Assembly (NCBI RefSeq): GCF_030269925.1
Contig: NC_085119.1
Span: forward strand, 12,931,001 to 12,995,000
DNA length: 64,000 nucleotides
Source: Bombyx mori
Taxonomy: Eukaryota; Arthropoda; Insecta; Lepidoptera; Bombycidae
Direction of reading: 5' to 3'
Below, piece by piece: positions 44,019 to 55,494 of the stretch; positions within the stretch are counted from its first letter, which is position 1, and the number at the start of each line of letters is the position of its first letter. A program made the position numbers and the translations under genes. The notes beneath the pieces were generated by a model. The model saw nothing but the letters and a program-made list of their open reading frames with translations. It did no database searches and was not told where the DNA came from.

Positions 44019-44261
44019 TCTGTACTAATATATAAATCTACAGTGTTCTACGGATGTTCCGCTATAACTACTGAACCATGCATCCGATTGACTTGAAATT
44101 TGGTATCCATGTAGAAAATACATGTACTTAATGGATAGGCCAATATTTATATGAGTGTTGGACTCCCTACATCAGTTGCGGGGGCGTTAATGATGAGAAT
44201 CTTTGTGGGGTTGAGAAATAATTTTAAATGCCCAGCGAAGCGGTCGGGTACAGCTAGCTAG
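44019..44261 (+). mobile_element. Helitron-type non-autonomous repeat, short
   Basis: It starts TCTGTACTAATATATAAATC and carries the CCGCTATAACTACTGAACCA box. It ends with a GC-rich CCCAGCGAAGCGGTCGGG segment and CAGCTAGCTAG next to TT. 5'-TC and 3'-CTAG fit a Helitron. Confidence 0.55.
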
Positions 44262-44844
44262 TTCTAAAATCTCAGTTTCCTTATCGACACGGAAAAATAT
44301 GATTTTAATAAGTGCTATAAGAAGCTGACTCATCTCACATGTTGCTCGACTATCTGTCACCAGAGAACCAGAATACACACCGTCTGCCTGTGATTGATGG
44401 ACGGTATATTAAATAAACCACCCCGATATTACGTTTCAAATATATCGCCTTCTATTACGTGCCGAAGATTGATAGGTCCCCATTTGTTATGAAGACTTAC
44501 ACCGCAAGTTTCTTAGACTTACTTCGAGCCGTCCAATTTAATTTTTAAAGAAGTTACCTATAATACTTTAAATCAAATAACAATACCTGGTTCTTTTTTA
44601 ATGAGAGTAGACATAAAACCTATCGCATGGCCAGTTATAAAAAAAACATAAAAGCAAAAGTCAAAAATAAAAAAGAAGACTATCGTCGACCGCATCGCAC
44701 GCGTTGTAAACGCACACGCCGCTTGTTTTGTCACCTAAATATTTTTTGGACTCTTATTAATTTTCTATTAAATTACAAACTCTTACGACGATCATACTCG
44801 TCGTTGCGCGAGTGGTATACCAGTTTTATGGACAAATAATTTAG

Positions 44845-44947
44845 AAGAGTGCCGTGTCAAGTCGTCAGGCCAGCCGCCGCCATTACGCGTCGTCCAACAG
44901 TGACGTTGAATTCTGCAGCCTGGAAGAAGCTAGCGACGGATTGGCAG
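44845..44947 (+). CDS. Possible exon of an unrecognised gene
   Basis: A 103-base GC-rich segment lies between TTTAG (ends 44844) and a strong CAG|GTACGT donor (44948). One frame reads KSAVSSRQASRRHYASSNSD, then VEFCSLEEASDGLA, which looks like a Ser-rich regulatory segment of a signalling or channel protein. A second frame is also open. The acceptor's pyrimidine tract is weak. No homologue recognised. Confidence 0.3.
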
Positions 44948-44949
44948 GT

Positions 44950-47500
44950 ACGTCTACTCCTCATAATCTAGCCTCGGCCTGCCCCTCTTTTTGTGTATCT
45001 TTAGCGATAATCGCCCCGCAAAAACGTCCTTCCAAAAATATAGAACCAGCGCACCGCCGTGGTGAAAATTTATAAAGAGTTTTTCCCACTAATACCTATG
45101 AGATATTAAAATTTGGAACGTGCTCCAAAATGTCTAAGCATAAGACGAAATATGAAAGCGTCAATGGATACCTTGCGTTAGTAAGGTTTGACCTTCCCTC
45201 GGTTAAATCGCAAAACAAAGAAATATTTCACTCGTGTAATGGATTGGAGTGGGCTTCAAACTTTTCACATTCAGCAAGTTTCCGAACAAATTTATCTCTC
45301 GAGAAGCTAGCGAAAATACGTCAAACTTGAAGAAATTTTGAACACTTGTTTCGTAAAATCAACAAATAGTTTAAATTAAGAGTTAACTAACTAGTTTATG
45401 ATACAATCAAAAACGAAGTAACAATCACCTACAAATTCACCTACGAAATATATTTTATAAAAAAACCTTTCATTTCGTAGAGCCAAAAAGTTGGTAATGC
45501 TTAAGTCGAAAAGCCACGCCGCAGGTAAGTATAGCAAGTTACGTACGGGTGGAAGCAAGGGTTGGTTAGACTCATAAAACTTTCAAGACAATAAACTCGG
45601 GTGAAGAAGTGAAGTTGGGATAGTTGATCTCGATGTGTCGCGGGCCCACGTTTGTTTTAATGGCAAAGTTTTGATTTATCGCCCTCTCCGTGATCAAACC
45701 GGCGGCGGTCAGAATTCCTCGAAAGCTTTTAATCAAATTAAATATTCGCTTGATAAACTTTGCGTGGTGTGACGAAGAATTTGGAATCTCATTAACGAAA
45801 TTTGATAATAACTTGGTATTTTTTTTTTTACTTGAAACGTTTTTCTTGTTCCATCTGCTTTACTTCTACCTTGCCTCCGAGTACCTCGTAAATCATAATT
45901 AAGTTTAAAGAATTGTATTATTCGGAAGTTTCCTTAAAAATTTATATTTCCCAATGTTCTCTTGTTTTACAAAAAGAATTACTTTATACAATTTTTTTTT
46001 AAATATATATTTTGTCAAACAACAAAGATAACACAGTGAAGTCTCGGTTGACGCAAACTCAGGTGGTGATATTCACAATTAACTGTACTTTGCAACATCT
46101 AAGTTCAACCCTTCCCTACACGCAAATTGCCTCCAACATAACAGCAATGTACCAGCTCAGTATGAACCCTGATGGTTTGTTTTTTGTAACGTAAAACATC
46201 AGGGATTCGTTCACCACCGGAAGTAGCGCAGCTCCCAGTTGCCTGGCTAGATATTTGCTTATCGACCCAGAAAGTTTGCACGACGCTTGAGAAATTACCT
46301 ATTGTAACACGTACTTTATCTACCTGAGTATATATGACGTATATGAAGGGAAAGTTTTTATACAGATTTCTTTAATATATATTCCACTGACGCTTTTCTG
46401 ACTGTTTGGAATTAAGTATCCGGCAATCGTTTTGTTTGTTACACGGCGTAGTATTTCTTAAATTATACAATAAAACATTTTTTTAAAAAGAAAGTTAAAT
46501 GGCGAACTTAAATGACTCACGAGCTCAACGCTTAGAAAACAACCAACAAACTATCGGTGTTCTTAATCAAGAATCCTCAGACACTGATACAATTGGATGA
46601 GGAAGTCCAAATTCAAAGTTCGCTACTAGGATTAGGAAAAATAAGTCTAAACATTATAAACTTCACCTTAAATCTACTGTTGGCAACCGATCAATTCGGA
46701 CTAAAGTGCTGATTATAATCTGCATATACTACACACTATATTTGAATTCTCTAAACTCCAATGTCCACGAGGCAGTATATTATCCTATACAGATTAAAAC
46801 AAAAAACCGGGTCCACCTGAGGGTCATTGCAGGGGACGTGAGGGTCTGTTTATTTGGTGCTTACATCCGGTTCTCCATCAATCACTGGCCGGCCGAGTTT
46901 TTCAGAGCTATCGCCCCCTAAGGACACGTCGCGTCCCACGGACCGTCCCCCCAAAAATCCTGTACAAATCCACGATATAACTTTTTGCTGCCCAAACCGT
47001 TTAATAAGTTGATTTTAAGGATTAAGTCAAGTCCTGTAATAATATGAAATCGTATTTTAGAGTATTTTTTCTGAATTCTATAATAAAACAAAATTTGAAA
47101 AAGGAAAGTAAGTTAAACCTTAACTATTTTAATTCTGTAGAATCAATGATCTTCTAAGCGAATTATCAAGACATTTTCCTTTTTGAGATTTTCAAAGTAT
47201 CTAGATTATTTACCTACTGAACCGAGACATCAACAAAAAAATATAATTCAATGCAAATAAAAGCTCATTCTCTTTATAAAGTTATTCTAAGGCCCGTAAT
47301 ATAATACCGTTGACTTTGATTAAAACCACTAACAATTTTTTTTTGCCAACCTAAACGCGATATTACTCAATAAACGCGAATTATAATCTAAAGTGAACAA
47401 TAATATGATGACTAAAAAATACCAATTACATTATCAAAATACAAGCTTTATTAACAAATATCTTAACCCTTAAATGGACGATTTTTGTTTCACGTTTTAA
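44950..47500. other. Non-coding stretch with isolated small frames
   Basis: AT-rich. The 33-codon frame starting at 46499 (MANLNDSRAQRLENNQQT) and the frame at 46706-46921 are open but unrecognised. A GC-richer patch lies at 46800-46960. Confidence 0.35.
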
Positions 47501-47507
47501 AAAAATA

Positions 47508-47890
47508 TGTCGTGGATAACGACTTTTAGTTGTCGTGGATAACGACTTTTAGTAATATTAAGACGGTGGTTTTGATTATTATTTTAAATGATGAGATGTT
47601 GTTTTGATAAATATCACAAAATGAAGGGTAGACTACGTAACGCCACAGTATAAAATGGCGGTACGTGGACAGAGTCGTGGCATTCCGTGTCAGACAGTCA
47701 TTCCGTCCGTCTCAGTCAGTCGGTCTGTCGGTATGTGCAACGAAACTGTCGGTTTATCCTGTCATTGTGAAAGTTGTGTGTGTTGAGTTTCAATAATTGT
47801 TATTCAAAAAGTTTTATTAACTAAACTGAGTTCAATCGAATACGAGTGATGACGAAACTACCGCTCAGCCATACCTGGCGGGCTCCGACA
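47508..47890 (+). repeat. 5' LTR
   Basis: 383 bases, TG...CA, matching 51751-52133 with no difference that I could find by eye. It begins with a 23-base unit repeated twice. TATAAAATGG (about 47650) is a likely promoter element and CAGTCATTCCGTCCGTCTCAG a repeat-rich start region. Confidence 0.92.
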
Positions 47891-47939
47891 TCAGAAGTGA
47901 GATCAGGACTCTACTCTCACTGGCGTGACGTGTTTGAAC

Positions 47940-48212
47940 ATGTTCGAAGTACAGCAAAAAAACATGATGCAGATCAGAATACTAGTAATGGTACGCCACA
48001 AGAGCGTGAATGCAGCAGACTTACGTATGTCTTGTAATAACGTTTCTGTTACCTTGATGGAAGATCTGAGCCACGAAGAAATCATCACATCTTACGTTCT
48101 GGCTCATGTTGCCCAGTTTGACTGTCGACTTCATCACATGGCATTTACTAGCGGAAATACAACACGTAACAAGCTATTGCAAGAAATTAAGGCAAGTGCA
48201 AATCTCAAGTGA
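47940..48212 (+). pseudogene. Short open frame after 5' LTR, possible gag remnant
   Basis: 90 codons from an ATG 50 bases after the LTR (MFEVQQKNMMQIRILVMVRH...). Its position fits the start of gag, but the sequence is not recognisable. The zinc-knuckle remnant downstream is in another frame behind a stop. Confidence 0.4.
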
Positions 48213-48309
48213 AACTTCGATCGCAATAATGGATCTGTCATGACGAGTGGGTAGTTCCGACAAGAATTATTTTAAGCCGCTGAGTTCTGCTAGAGTTACA
48301 TGGCACTAG

Positions 48310-48342
48310 TGCAGTAAACCAGGACATGAGACTGTGAATTGT
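48310..48342 (+). pseudogene. Gag zinc-knuckle remnant
   Basis: Eleven codons read CSKPGHETVNC, the C-terminal part of a CCHC knuckle. A TAG (48307-48309) stands directly before it and the first cysteine is lost. Confidence 0.55.
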
Positions 48343-48474
48343 CGCTGAAATTTTAGAATCTACTAGATTCAATACCAATAACACTACACGTTCAATGACT
48401 TCGGGCTCCAGCAAGCAAGCAAACAAGAAAGCAAGCAGGTTTCCGTGGGGAAGAAAAATTGACACATCTGAAGT

Positions 48475-48743
48475 CATCGTGACCTGTAAGATAAGACGTC
48501 CGGTGCGTTCATGTCTGGCGATGCGGCGGTGTTCGGGTTCCGCTGGCGGATGCAGGTTTTTCCGGTGAAATGCGTGCTTGTGCGTGCTTGACAAGTGTTT
48601 GCGGTTGGCTTCCTCAGTGTGGGAGTAACATCGTGTAGGAGAGGTGGAACCCGTAAAATTGTAGTTTGCGTGGCGGCTGGTAAGATTTGTTGCGGTAAGA
48701 AGTTTGCATGGTGGTAAATTGTCTTGTGAGTCTGCACAGGTAG
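48475..48743 (+). repeat. Bm1-like SINE, 5' part, strongly A-to-G changed
   Basis: All blocks of the SINE's first half are in order (GATAAGACGTCCGGTGC, then CGATGC, GGTGTTCG, GTAACATCGTGTA, AAAATT). By eye about 30 of roughly 50 differences from the other full copies are A-to-G, many adjacent. A 10-base stretch (TGCGTGCTTG) is duplicated. Confidence 0.75.
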
Positions 48744-49052
48744 CCGGAGGTGAGACTTCCGCGGTCGCGGCCCACCCAGTCCGCGAGAACCGGGCAGATC
48801 GCCTCGACGGTACGGAGGCCGGCCGACGGGTCCGCCAAACGACGAGACCACGCCTCCAGCACGGGCTGCCGAGATTGGAGCCTCCGCGCTCCGGCTGCAC
48901 TTGCGCTAGGGCATGCCGCCTTGTAGGAGACTGTGAGGTATCCTTGAATAACTCTGACTGCGATCGCGCGCGGCCGGCGTCGCAGCGCGGCGACGTTCTC
49001 GTGGGTAAGGACGTGGCACCAGACGGGTGCTCCGTATAGTGCCATCGACCGC
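48744..49052 (-). pseudogene. R1-type LINE internal fragment inside the SINE
   Basis: The minus-strand frame reads MALYGAPVWCHVLTHENVAA, then RRLQSRQPVLEAWSRRLADP and RTVEAICPVLADWVGRDRGS, the region just downstream of the reverse transcriptase and overlapping the start of the 24074 copy. Both ends are internal and there is no tail, so it is not a normal insertion. The SINE continues on both sides. Confidence 0.75.
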
Positions 49053-49245
49053 ACGGGTACCATCACCCTGCCTATTTCTGCCGTGAAGCAGTGGTGTATT
49101 TCGGTTTGAAGGGTGGGGCAGCGGTTGTAGCTATGCTGAGACCTTAGAAGTTCTATCTCAAGGTGTGGTGCGTTTACGCTGTGGATGTCTATGGGTTCCA
49201 GTAACCACTTAACACAAGGTGGGCGGTGAGCTCGTCCACACATTA
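49053..49245 (+). repeat. Bm1-like SINE, 3' part
   Basis: CGCACGGGTACCATCACCCTG to GTGAGCTCGTCCACACATTAA. It continues the copy interrupted at 48743. GCACAGGTA before and GCACGGGTA after the R1 piece could be a short imperfect duplication. Confidence 0.8.
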
Positions 49246-49246
49246 A

Positions 49247-49402
49247 AACGAAGAGCGTAATCAAACGAAATTAGATACGAAGTTTAAAGGGCCGTTTAAA
49301 GTAGTTGAAGTATTGAATGGTGACCGTTACACATTGAAAGCTTTAAATTCAAAACGTACTTACAAATACCCACATGATAGGCTAAGAAAAATGCCAGCAT
49401 GA
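49247..49402 (+). pseudogene. Integrase C-terminus of Ty3/gypsy-type pol
   Basis: 51 codons plus TGA read TKLDTKFKGPFKVVEVLNGD, then RYTLKAL and YKYPHDRLRKMPA, the GPY/F-like C-terminal module of gypsy-type integrases. The frame is intact and its natural end is kept. Everything upstream in pol is gone. Confidence 0.8.
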
Positions 49403-51164
49403 CACATACCGAGGTTGATGTAAATGATGATGATGAAGAGCAAGCTTAAATTGTGGTGAAAACTCGAGTAAGGATAGTCTATCGGCCGTATTGTGTTCGA
49501 CCGTACCAGTAGCTATTACGTAGTCGTAGCCCGGTAGAAATCTGTGTCTCTTGAGGCAACTCAAGTAGTCCGTGGGTGCGCGGTGCGCGTTTGGCTCTGG
49601 CGGAGGTCGGGGTCTGTAAAGACCATCGTGTGTAGTCAGCGGGTGATGCACACGGGCGATCCACGCTGTGGATGCGCATCATGAGGGCAATTGTGATTGC
49701 TGGTCGGCTGGAGAGCCGTGGCGTTAGATATTTTTACTCGGAAGTTTTCTTTGATCTGAGTTCCTGTAAGCTATGCCTGATTGTACAGAGTAAATTTGAA
49801 GTTTGATGAACGACTGTGGTACGTGCTCTGGCTGCTGAATAGTGAACTTTGTATACCCTATTGTTTGATTTGGTTAAAATGGTATTAAAACAGTTTAAAG
49901 CTTTGATGACTTTAAATTTTCCGATAAGTCGTAAAGTGTAGTCAGGAGTGATCGAGCGGAACAAGTGTTCTCGTGGATGTTTTTGATTGTAGGTTAACCA
50001 TCACACGAGGACGTGTACAATCAGGAAGGCCGTGTCGCATTCGACACGTGATTGCTGCAGCCAATACGAGATATGGGACGCAAACGCCGTCTGTCGGCGC
50101 TCGATGGGTCAACTATTCACCGGCCGAGCGGAGCAACGTGCCGGTAGCTGCGTAACATCGGGCAATGTTGGTAAATAAGAACAATCTGGTGAGTCGTATT
50201 ATTTTTATTTGGATTCGGGTGCCGAATGCTCTCTTGTCAAGAAATCTATTAGTAGTAGCTTCATAACTCATCAATTTTATACGATGGTTCTCATAAAAGG
50301 TTTCTGTTGTTTTGACTCAAAACTGTACGGAACAAATCCTATGCGATGGTTTATTGCTTACCTATTGTATGTCATGTACTACCTGATAGTTGTTTTAATC
50401 GGTTCAGTGAGATTGAGCATTCAGCGAAATAGAACACTTAAATCTAGTGTCCTTATTCGAAGCCCAGACTTGCGTTATTGATGACCAAGCTCGCGGTGAG
50501 CTCATGGAATTGTTCTTGACAAGAAGTGCTAGAAGCCGTACATCTATTTTAATTTTTTCTACCATAAGAATAACAAAAGTGAGCCCCTTCGAATTCTTAA
50601 TAGTTCGCGTGCCATATCCCTAAAGGTTTTTACTTAAAATGATACTGAAAGTAAGAGATTAACTTTGACGAGACCAGAACATTGGAAAGTTAGTAAAATT
50701 TGATGTTGAATTTTGTGGCTTTAACTGGTAATAGAACCTATGATTACATAAGGTTGCCTCTAAGTAGTGCTACTGACGAGACTGATCAGTGAGGTGAGAG
50801 CATCTCCATCGATTGGTACAGCGGAGACCTGGGTCTCAATGGAGACTATTGTTGTGTTGGTCTAGTAATGACTTTGACTCTATATTGTGAAATGATGTGT
50901 ATTGGTTTTATCATTTGTTTTAATGATAATGTGGGTGGCAATGTCACTAGCTGCGCCGGCAGCCAGGCCAGGAGCGTTCTATACGATTTTGTTGAAACTA
51001 GTGATGTAGAAGATGTAGGATCAAATGACCACGATACAACTGACTGATTAAAGTAAGGATTTTGTTGTCCTATTTTGTGTGATTAGTAAAGAACAGTATT
51101 CGGTGTCATTTATGACTGGTAATTGAACACATCGCTCGATTTAGGTGATGTGTTCGTTTTATTG

Positions 51165-51420
51165 CCGGATGGAGGCATTGTGATGTGTTTTATGGTTGAA
51201 GTGGGTACTGGATGGAAGTTCCACTTGCGTGCCGGATGGAGGCATTAGTGTTTTGTGTTGAAGTTGGGTACCGGATGGAGGTCCCACTTATTTGCCGGAT
51301 GGAGGCAATAAGTAGTCAAGAGCTACTCGATGGAGGTGGCACTTGAATTGGTTTATCGTCACTCGATATAGGTGGCATGAGTTACTCTCACTAGATGGAA
51401 GTAATTGTAACGATAGTTTG
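51165..51420. repeat. Minisatellite in the LTR element's 3' interior
   Basis: About eight irregular units share (G/C)C(G/C)GATGGAGG, with spacers such as CATTGTG and TCCCACTT. GT-rich. Confidence 0.8.
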
Positions 51421-51750
51421 TGGTTGATACAGAATACTGATGAAATACTGCTCAGATTGAGTTGTTTTGTAATAACTCGGGTTTCTAATGCTTATTGAGC
51501 ATTAATGAAATTTTTTAGTTGTATAGTGTATCACTAATAATTGAGTAATTAAGTTATCTACTCACATAAGTTAACATGGTCTGTTAAAGATCTTGTTGAG
51601 AGCTAACGTTATGGTTTGTAATGAAAGGAATCCCAATCCTCAATCGTGAATGTATCAGGATTGGCCGAGACGAAACCTGTTTGATATTACAAAAGGTTGT
51701 TTTTCTTGCAGGAGCGTCACACAGAGACGTGTGACATGTCAGAATGGCCG

Positions 51751-52133
51751 TGTCGTGGATAACGACTTTTAGTTGTCGTGGATAACGACTTTTAGTAATA
51801 TTAAGACGGTGGTTTTGATTATTATTTTAAATGATGAGATGTTGTTTTGATAAATATCACAAAATGAAGGGTAGACTACGTAACGCCACAGTATAAAATG
51901 GCGGTACGTGGACAGAGTCGTGGCATTCCGTGTCAGACAGTCATTCCGTCCGTCTCAGTCAGTCGGTCTGTCGGTATGTGCAACGAAACTGTCGGTTTAT
52001 CCTGTCATTGTGAAAGTTGTGTGTGTTGAGTTTCAATAATTGTTATTCAAAAAGTTTTATTAACTAAACTGAGTTCAATCGAATACGAGTGATGACGAAA
52101 CTACCGCTCAGCCATACCTGGCGGGCTCCGACA
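51751..52133 (+). repeat. 3' LTR
   Basis: Same length and, by eye, same sequence as 47508-47890. It ends CTCCGACA, followed by the AATA duplication. Confidence 0.92.
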
Positions 52134-52262
52134 AATATATTTGTGGAATAGACATGTATTACTGTCTAGGAAAAATGAGTAAAAAAATCTGGCCATGAAT
52201 TTACTATACTTTTTTTCAAAATTCGTTCAGAAATAAGAACTAGTTGTCAAAATTATTATTAA

Positions 52263-52480
52263 CTAGCGACCCGCCCTCGCTTCGCTTCGGAAACATTAAA
52301 ACACACATAAAACCAAAAAAAATAATTAAAAAAATATATTAAAAAAGAAGCCTATGTTCATCAGGGACAATGTCGGCTTCTAATGGAAAAAGAATTTTTC
52401 AAATCGGTCCAGTAGTTTCGGAGCCTATTCGAAACAAACAAACAAACAAATATTTCCTCTTTATAATATTATTAGTATAG
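52263..52480 (-). mobile_element. Helitron-type non-autonomous repeat
   Basis: On the minus strand it runs from TCTATACTAATAATATTATAAAGAGG-like ends through (TTTG)n and the AGGCTCCGAAACTACTGG box to a GAAGCGAAGCGAGGGCGGG palindrome and CTAG-T. Same family as 1443-1870. Confidence 0.62.
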
Positions 52481-52619
52481 ACTGATAGGGCATAATGTAA
52501 TTATAAACTTATCTACCTGGTCCTACTTACATTCTGCGTATTTCTAATCTAGTCAAGGGTCGAAATTCAATGGGTAGGAATATCAGTACCATTAGACTTT
52601 GATATCATGCTCCATCTAC

Positions 52620-52890
52620 ATAAATAAATAAATAAATATAAATATTTACTAACAATCACGCCACATTAACTGGTCCCCTGCTAAGTTCGTAAAGAACTTG
52701 TATTACAGATACCAGATAACGGAAATAAATGTAAGATTTTTATTATACACGTACATATATTTAATAAACATCCATAACCCTGGAAAAGACATTTCTATAT
52801 TTATCATAAAAATATCTTCCCTTGGCGGAATTCGAACCCGCGACCCCCTTGTGTAGTGACCATGTCACTTACCACTACACCAGACGGCCG
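52620..52890 (-). repeat. tRNA-headed SINE, second tRNA type
   Basis: The reverse complement matches 35862-36134: GGCCGTCTGGTGTAGTGG, GGGTTCGAATTCCGCC and the (TTTA)n tail at 52620-52640. Confidence 0.85.
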
Positions 52891-52894
52891 TTGC

Positions 52895-54370
52895 CTACAG
52901 TACAATACAGGTACAATTAATAAAAAGATCTATGGACACTAGACAGCAGATGACTATGCCCCTAGGTTACTGATTTCATTATGCCAAAGAAACTAATTCG
53001 GATGTGGCGTAAATTCGCTTGCCTTCAATACGTGCGTGCGTATGAATAATTATGTGTATGTTCGCTGTATTATTCTGTACTCATTGTGATATCAGAACTA
53101 TCAGAATTAAAGTGCAACTAAATAAATAAAAAATCCTTATTAGATTTTAGTATTTTAATGCGACTTTACCTATGAAGTTGCCGTTTTACAATACTGGCCA
53201 TTTGAAACATGAATTATTTATGACTGGCAATAAATTCTAAATTCAAATGATTTTATTTAAAAAATATGGAATTAAATTTTCAAATTCAGTTATTTGTTTA
53301 CTGATTGGTGTTTTGTTTTCACTACATTTGTACGAGTATCTTTTTCATTAATACGGACGAGGAAATTTCGTAGGTGAAGACCTAATTAATATTAATCGAA
53401 AGATCGCATTTATCGGTCGACTTTTATGAAAATGCAAGTTTCAGTCAAAGCATGGAAAACATTGTCTGTTATCGAACCTTATTTGTATCAAAAATATTTC
53501 AGCCAACTAAAAATAATGTATACCAATGATACTTGTGATTCTTTCGTGATCGCTCCTTCACTATTCAAATTAAGCACGTAGGTTTGTTTAGGACCAAGAG
53601 ATTGGTATGTTACACAATGTTTTCGTCCCGCACGGGTTTATTCGAAAAGTACACAGACCACACTTTAAAACTTTGTATTAAAACAAAATATTTACGGACT
53701 TAAAACCAGTGAACGAGTTAGAGTGCCGCATTTGTTTTTACTAGCTTGAGCTTGTTTGAAATAACTAGAATTTTACTAATAAAATGTTAAGTAGTAAATC
53801 AGCTATAGTGTTAGTTGAGAGAGATTTCTAACTTTTAGATAATTTGGGTTTCATTAAAGACACATTTTATTTATGAAAAAAATTATTAGTAAACTGGACT
53901 GTGCTTTATTAAGACGTAAAATTTCAATACACGATACATTAACGCGATGAAATAACGACCAATTTGGAAAAATCGGATACGTAGCTTGATCCAACCAGGG
54001 AACATTTTCAAAAAGACAAAATAATATATCATATATTCGGCTGTAAATCAGAACGCGGTCGAGAGCAAACGAGCGCATGAATCATAAGCTCATCTTGGCC
54101 AATACAGATCACAGACCGCCAAATCATAATATATGCTCCTACCTGTCTCAATACACATGGTATAGAAGTTTATATTGCATTTGTGTAATGGCTGTCGTAT
54201 CCTTCAAATCAAAATACTCGGTTGCTTCATGGTAGAAGTAGGCAGTGTATTGATAAGCCCATAATTGCCGATAGTTGCACAATGTCTTGCTGCCCTAATT
54301 AACGCAGATCTTTTGGAATTAAGGGTCAGCTAGGAACGGTGGCGTCATTCACGGTGTGATCACGGTTTCT
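52895..54370. other. AT-rich non-coding stretch
   Basis: A decayed Bm1-like scrap may lie at 54190-54270 (CTTCATGGTAGAAGTAGGCAG). Nothing else recognised. Confidence 0.4.
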
Positions 54371-54372
54371 GG

Positions 54373-54610
54373 GCTTTTTTATGGCTAAGATTGGGTGGAC
54401 GAGCTCATGGCCCACCTGGTATTAAGTGGTTACCGGAGCCCATAGACATCAATAACGTTAATGCCGCCACTCATCTAGAGACAAGAGTTCTAAGACCTCA
54501 GTTGTAACAGTACAACGGCTGCCCCACCCTTCGAACCGAAACGCATTACTGCTTCACGGCAGAAATAGGCAGGGTGGTGTTATATATCCGTGCAAACTCA
54601 CAAGATGTGA
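54373..54610 (-). repeat. Bm1-like SINE, 5'-truncated
   Basis: GGCTAAGATTGGGTGGACGAG through the body to GTGCAAACTCACAAGATGTG. Confidence 0.85.
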
Positions 54611-54611
54611 A

Positions 54612-55490
54612 GAATAATAATGATTCTCTTAATGGCTTAACACAACGGTGCAGTAAGCGCTGAGTTCAGTAAAAAACTAGGGACTACGTGAAGACATTAT
54701 TCTAACGCACGTAAAGACGGATACCCGTACCCTTTGATAATTTGAACTTATTAGATCGTCATAAATAAACAAACTCAGCTTTCTTCATAATACTTTCAAT
54801 TCGACTACCCCTTCAACTAGTCTATGTAATGACAGGTAATCCATTCGATTTAATCGAGATCTTGCAATATCTATCCACCATCATCTATGAACAACATAAA
54901 AATATGAAATACGAAACAAATTAAAAACGATTTACGAATTTTCATCAAATGGCGATCACAAAACTCCGCACAGATGTTTAATTTAAACTTTTTCATTCCA
55001 ACAGATTCAATTTCCATTTTAACTGTAAATAAATTGGAGTGCCCTCTGTACATTTAATCACGCCGCCTGTGCTAAGACCTCCAGTATTGTTACGTCTATA
55101 GACTTCAATAATACGTTCCGTAAATGCTACGCGAGCCTTCGACGAGAGGAATTCTCAAGGAAAATAATTAATACGAGTGAATGGAACTCCTCAAGTTAAC
55201 TGTTATAATGCCACAAAAGGCCTAAAAAGCACCGTGAATCGTTATAGTAATTGAAAAAAATCGGTCGAAGTGAAAAAGTCGGAAAATTGCCCTTTGTTCG
55301 GAAGCTATTCAGTTATGTGAGTGACTGAGTGCCTACATTGTTACGTCTGAGATCTGTAAAATGTATTGAAAGCTAAAATATTAATTCGTGGGCATTGCGT
55401 TTTTCTCTAATCTTCTGGTGCGAGGTCTGTGTTTAACTTTTATTTTAGATTTGATTAGAATAGGGGAATATTGTAGGCTCTAAATTATAG
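54612..55490. other. Non-coding stretch, nothing recognised
   Basis: AT-rich, no supported gene or repeat. Confidence 0.4.
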
Positions 55491-55494
55491 CACT

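Larger units (their letters stand above)
47508..52133 (+). mobile_element. LTR retrotransposon (Ty3/gypsy-type), pol largely missing
   Basis: A 4.6-kb element with 383-bp LTRs (47508-47890, 51751-52133) that begin TG and end CA, flanked by a 4-bp duplication AATA (47504-47507, 52134-52137). The interior has a short open frame, a zinc-knuckle remnant (48310-48342), a SINE carrying an R1 fragment (48475-49245), the last 51 codons of integrase (49247-49402) and ~2.3 kb of non-coding DNA with a minisatellite. Protease, reverse transcriptase, RNase H and most of integrase are absent. No clear primer-binding site or polypurine tract is seen beside the LTRs. Non-autonomous. Confidence 0.88.
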
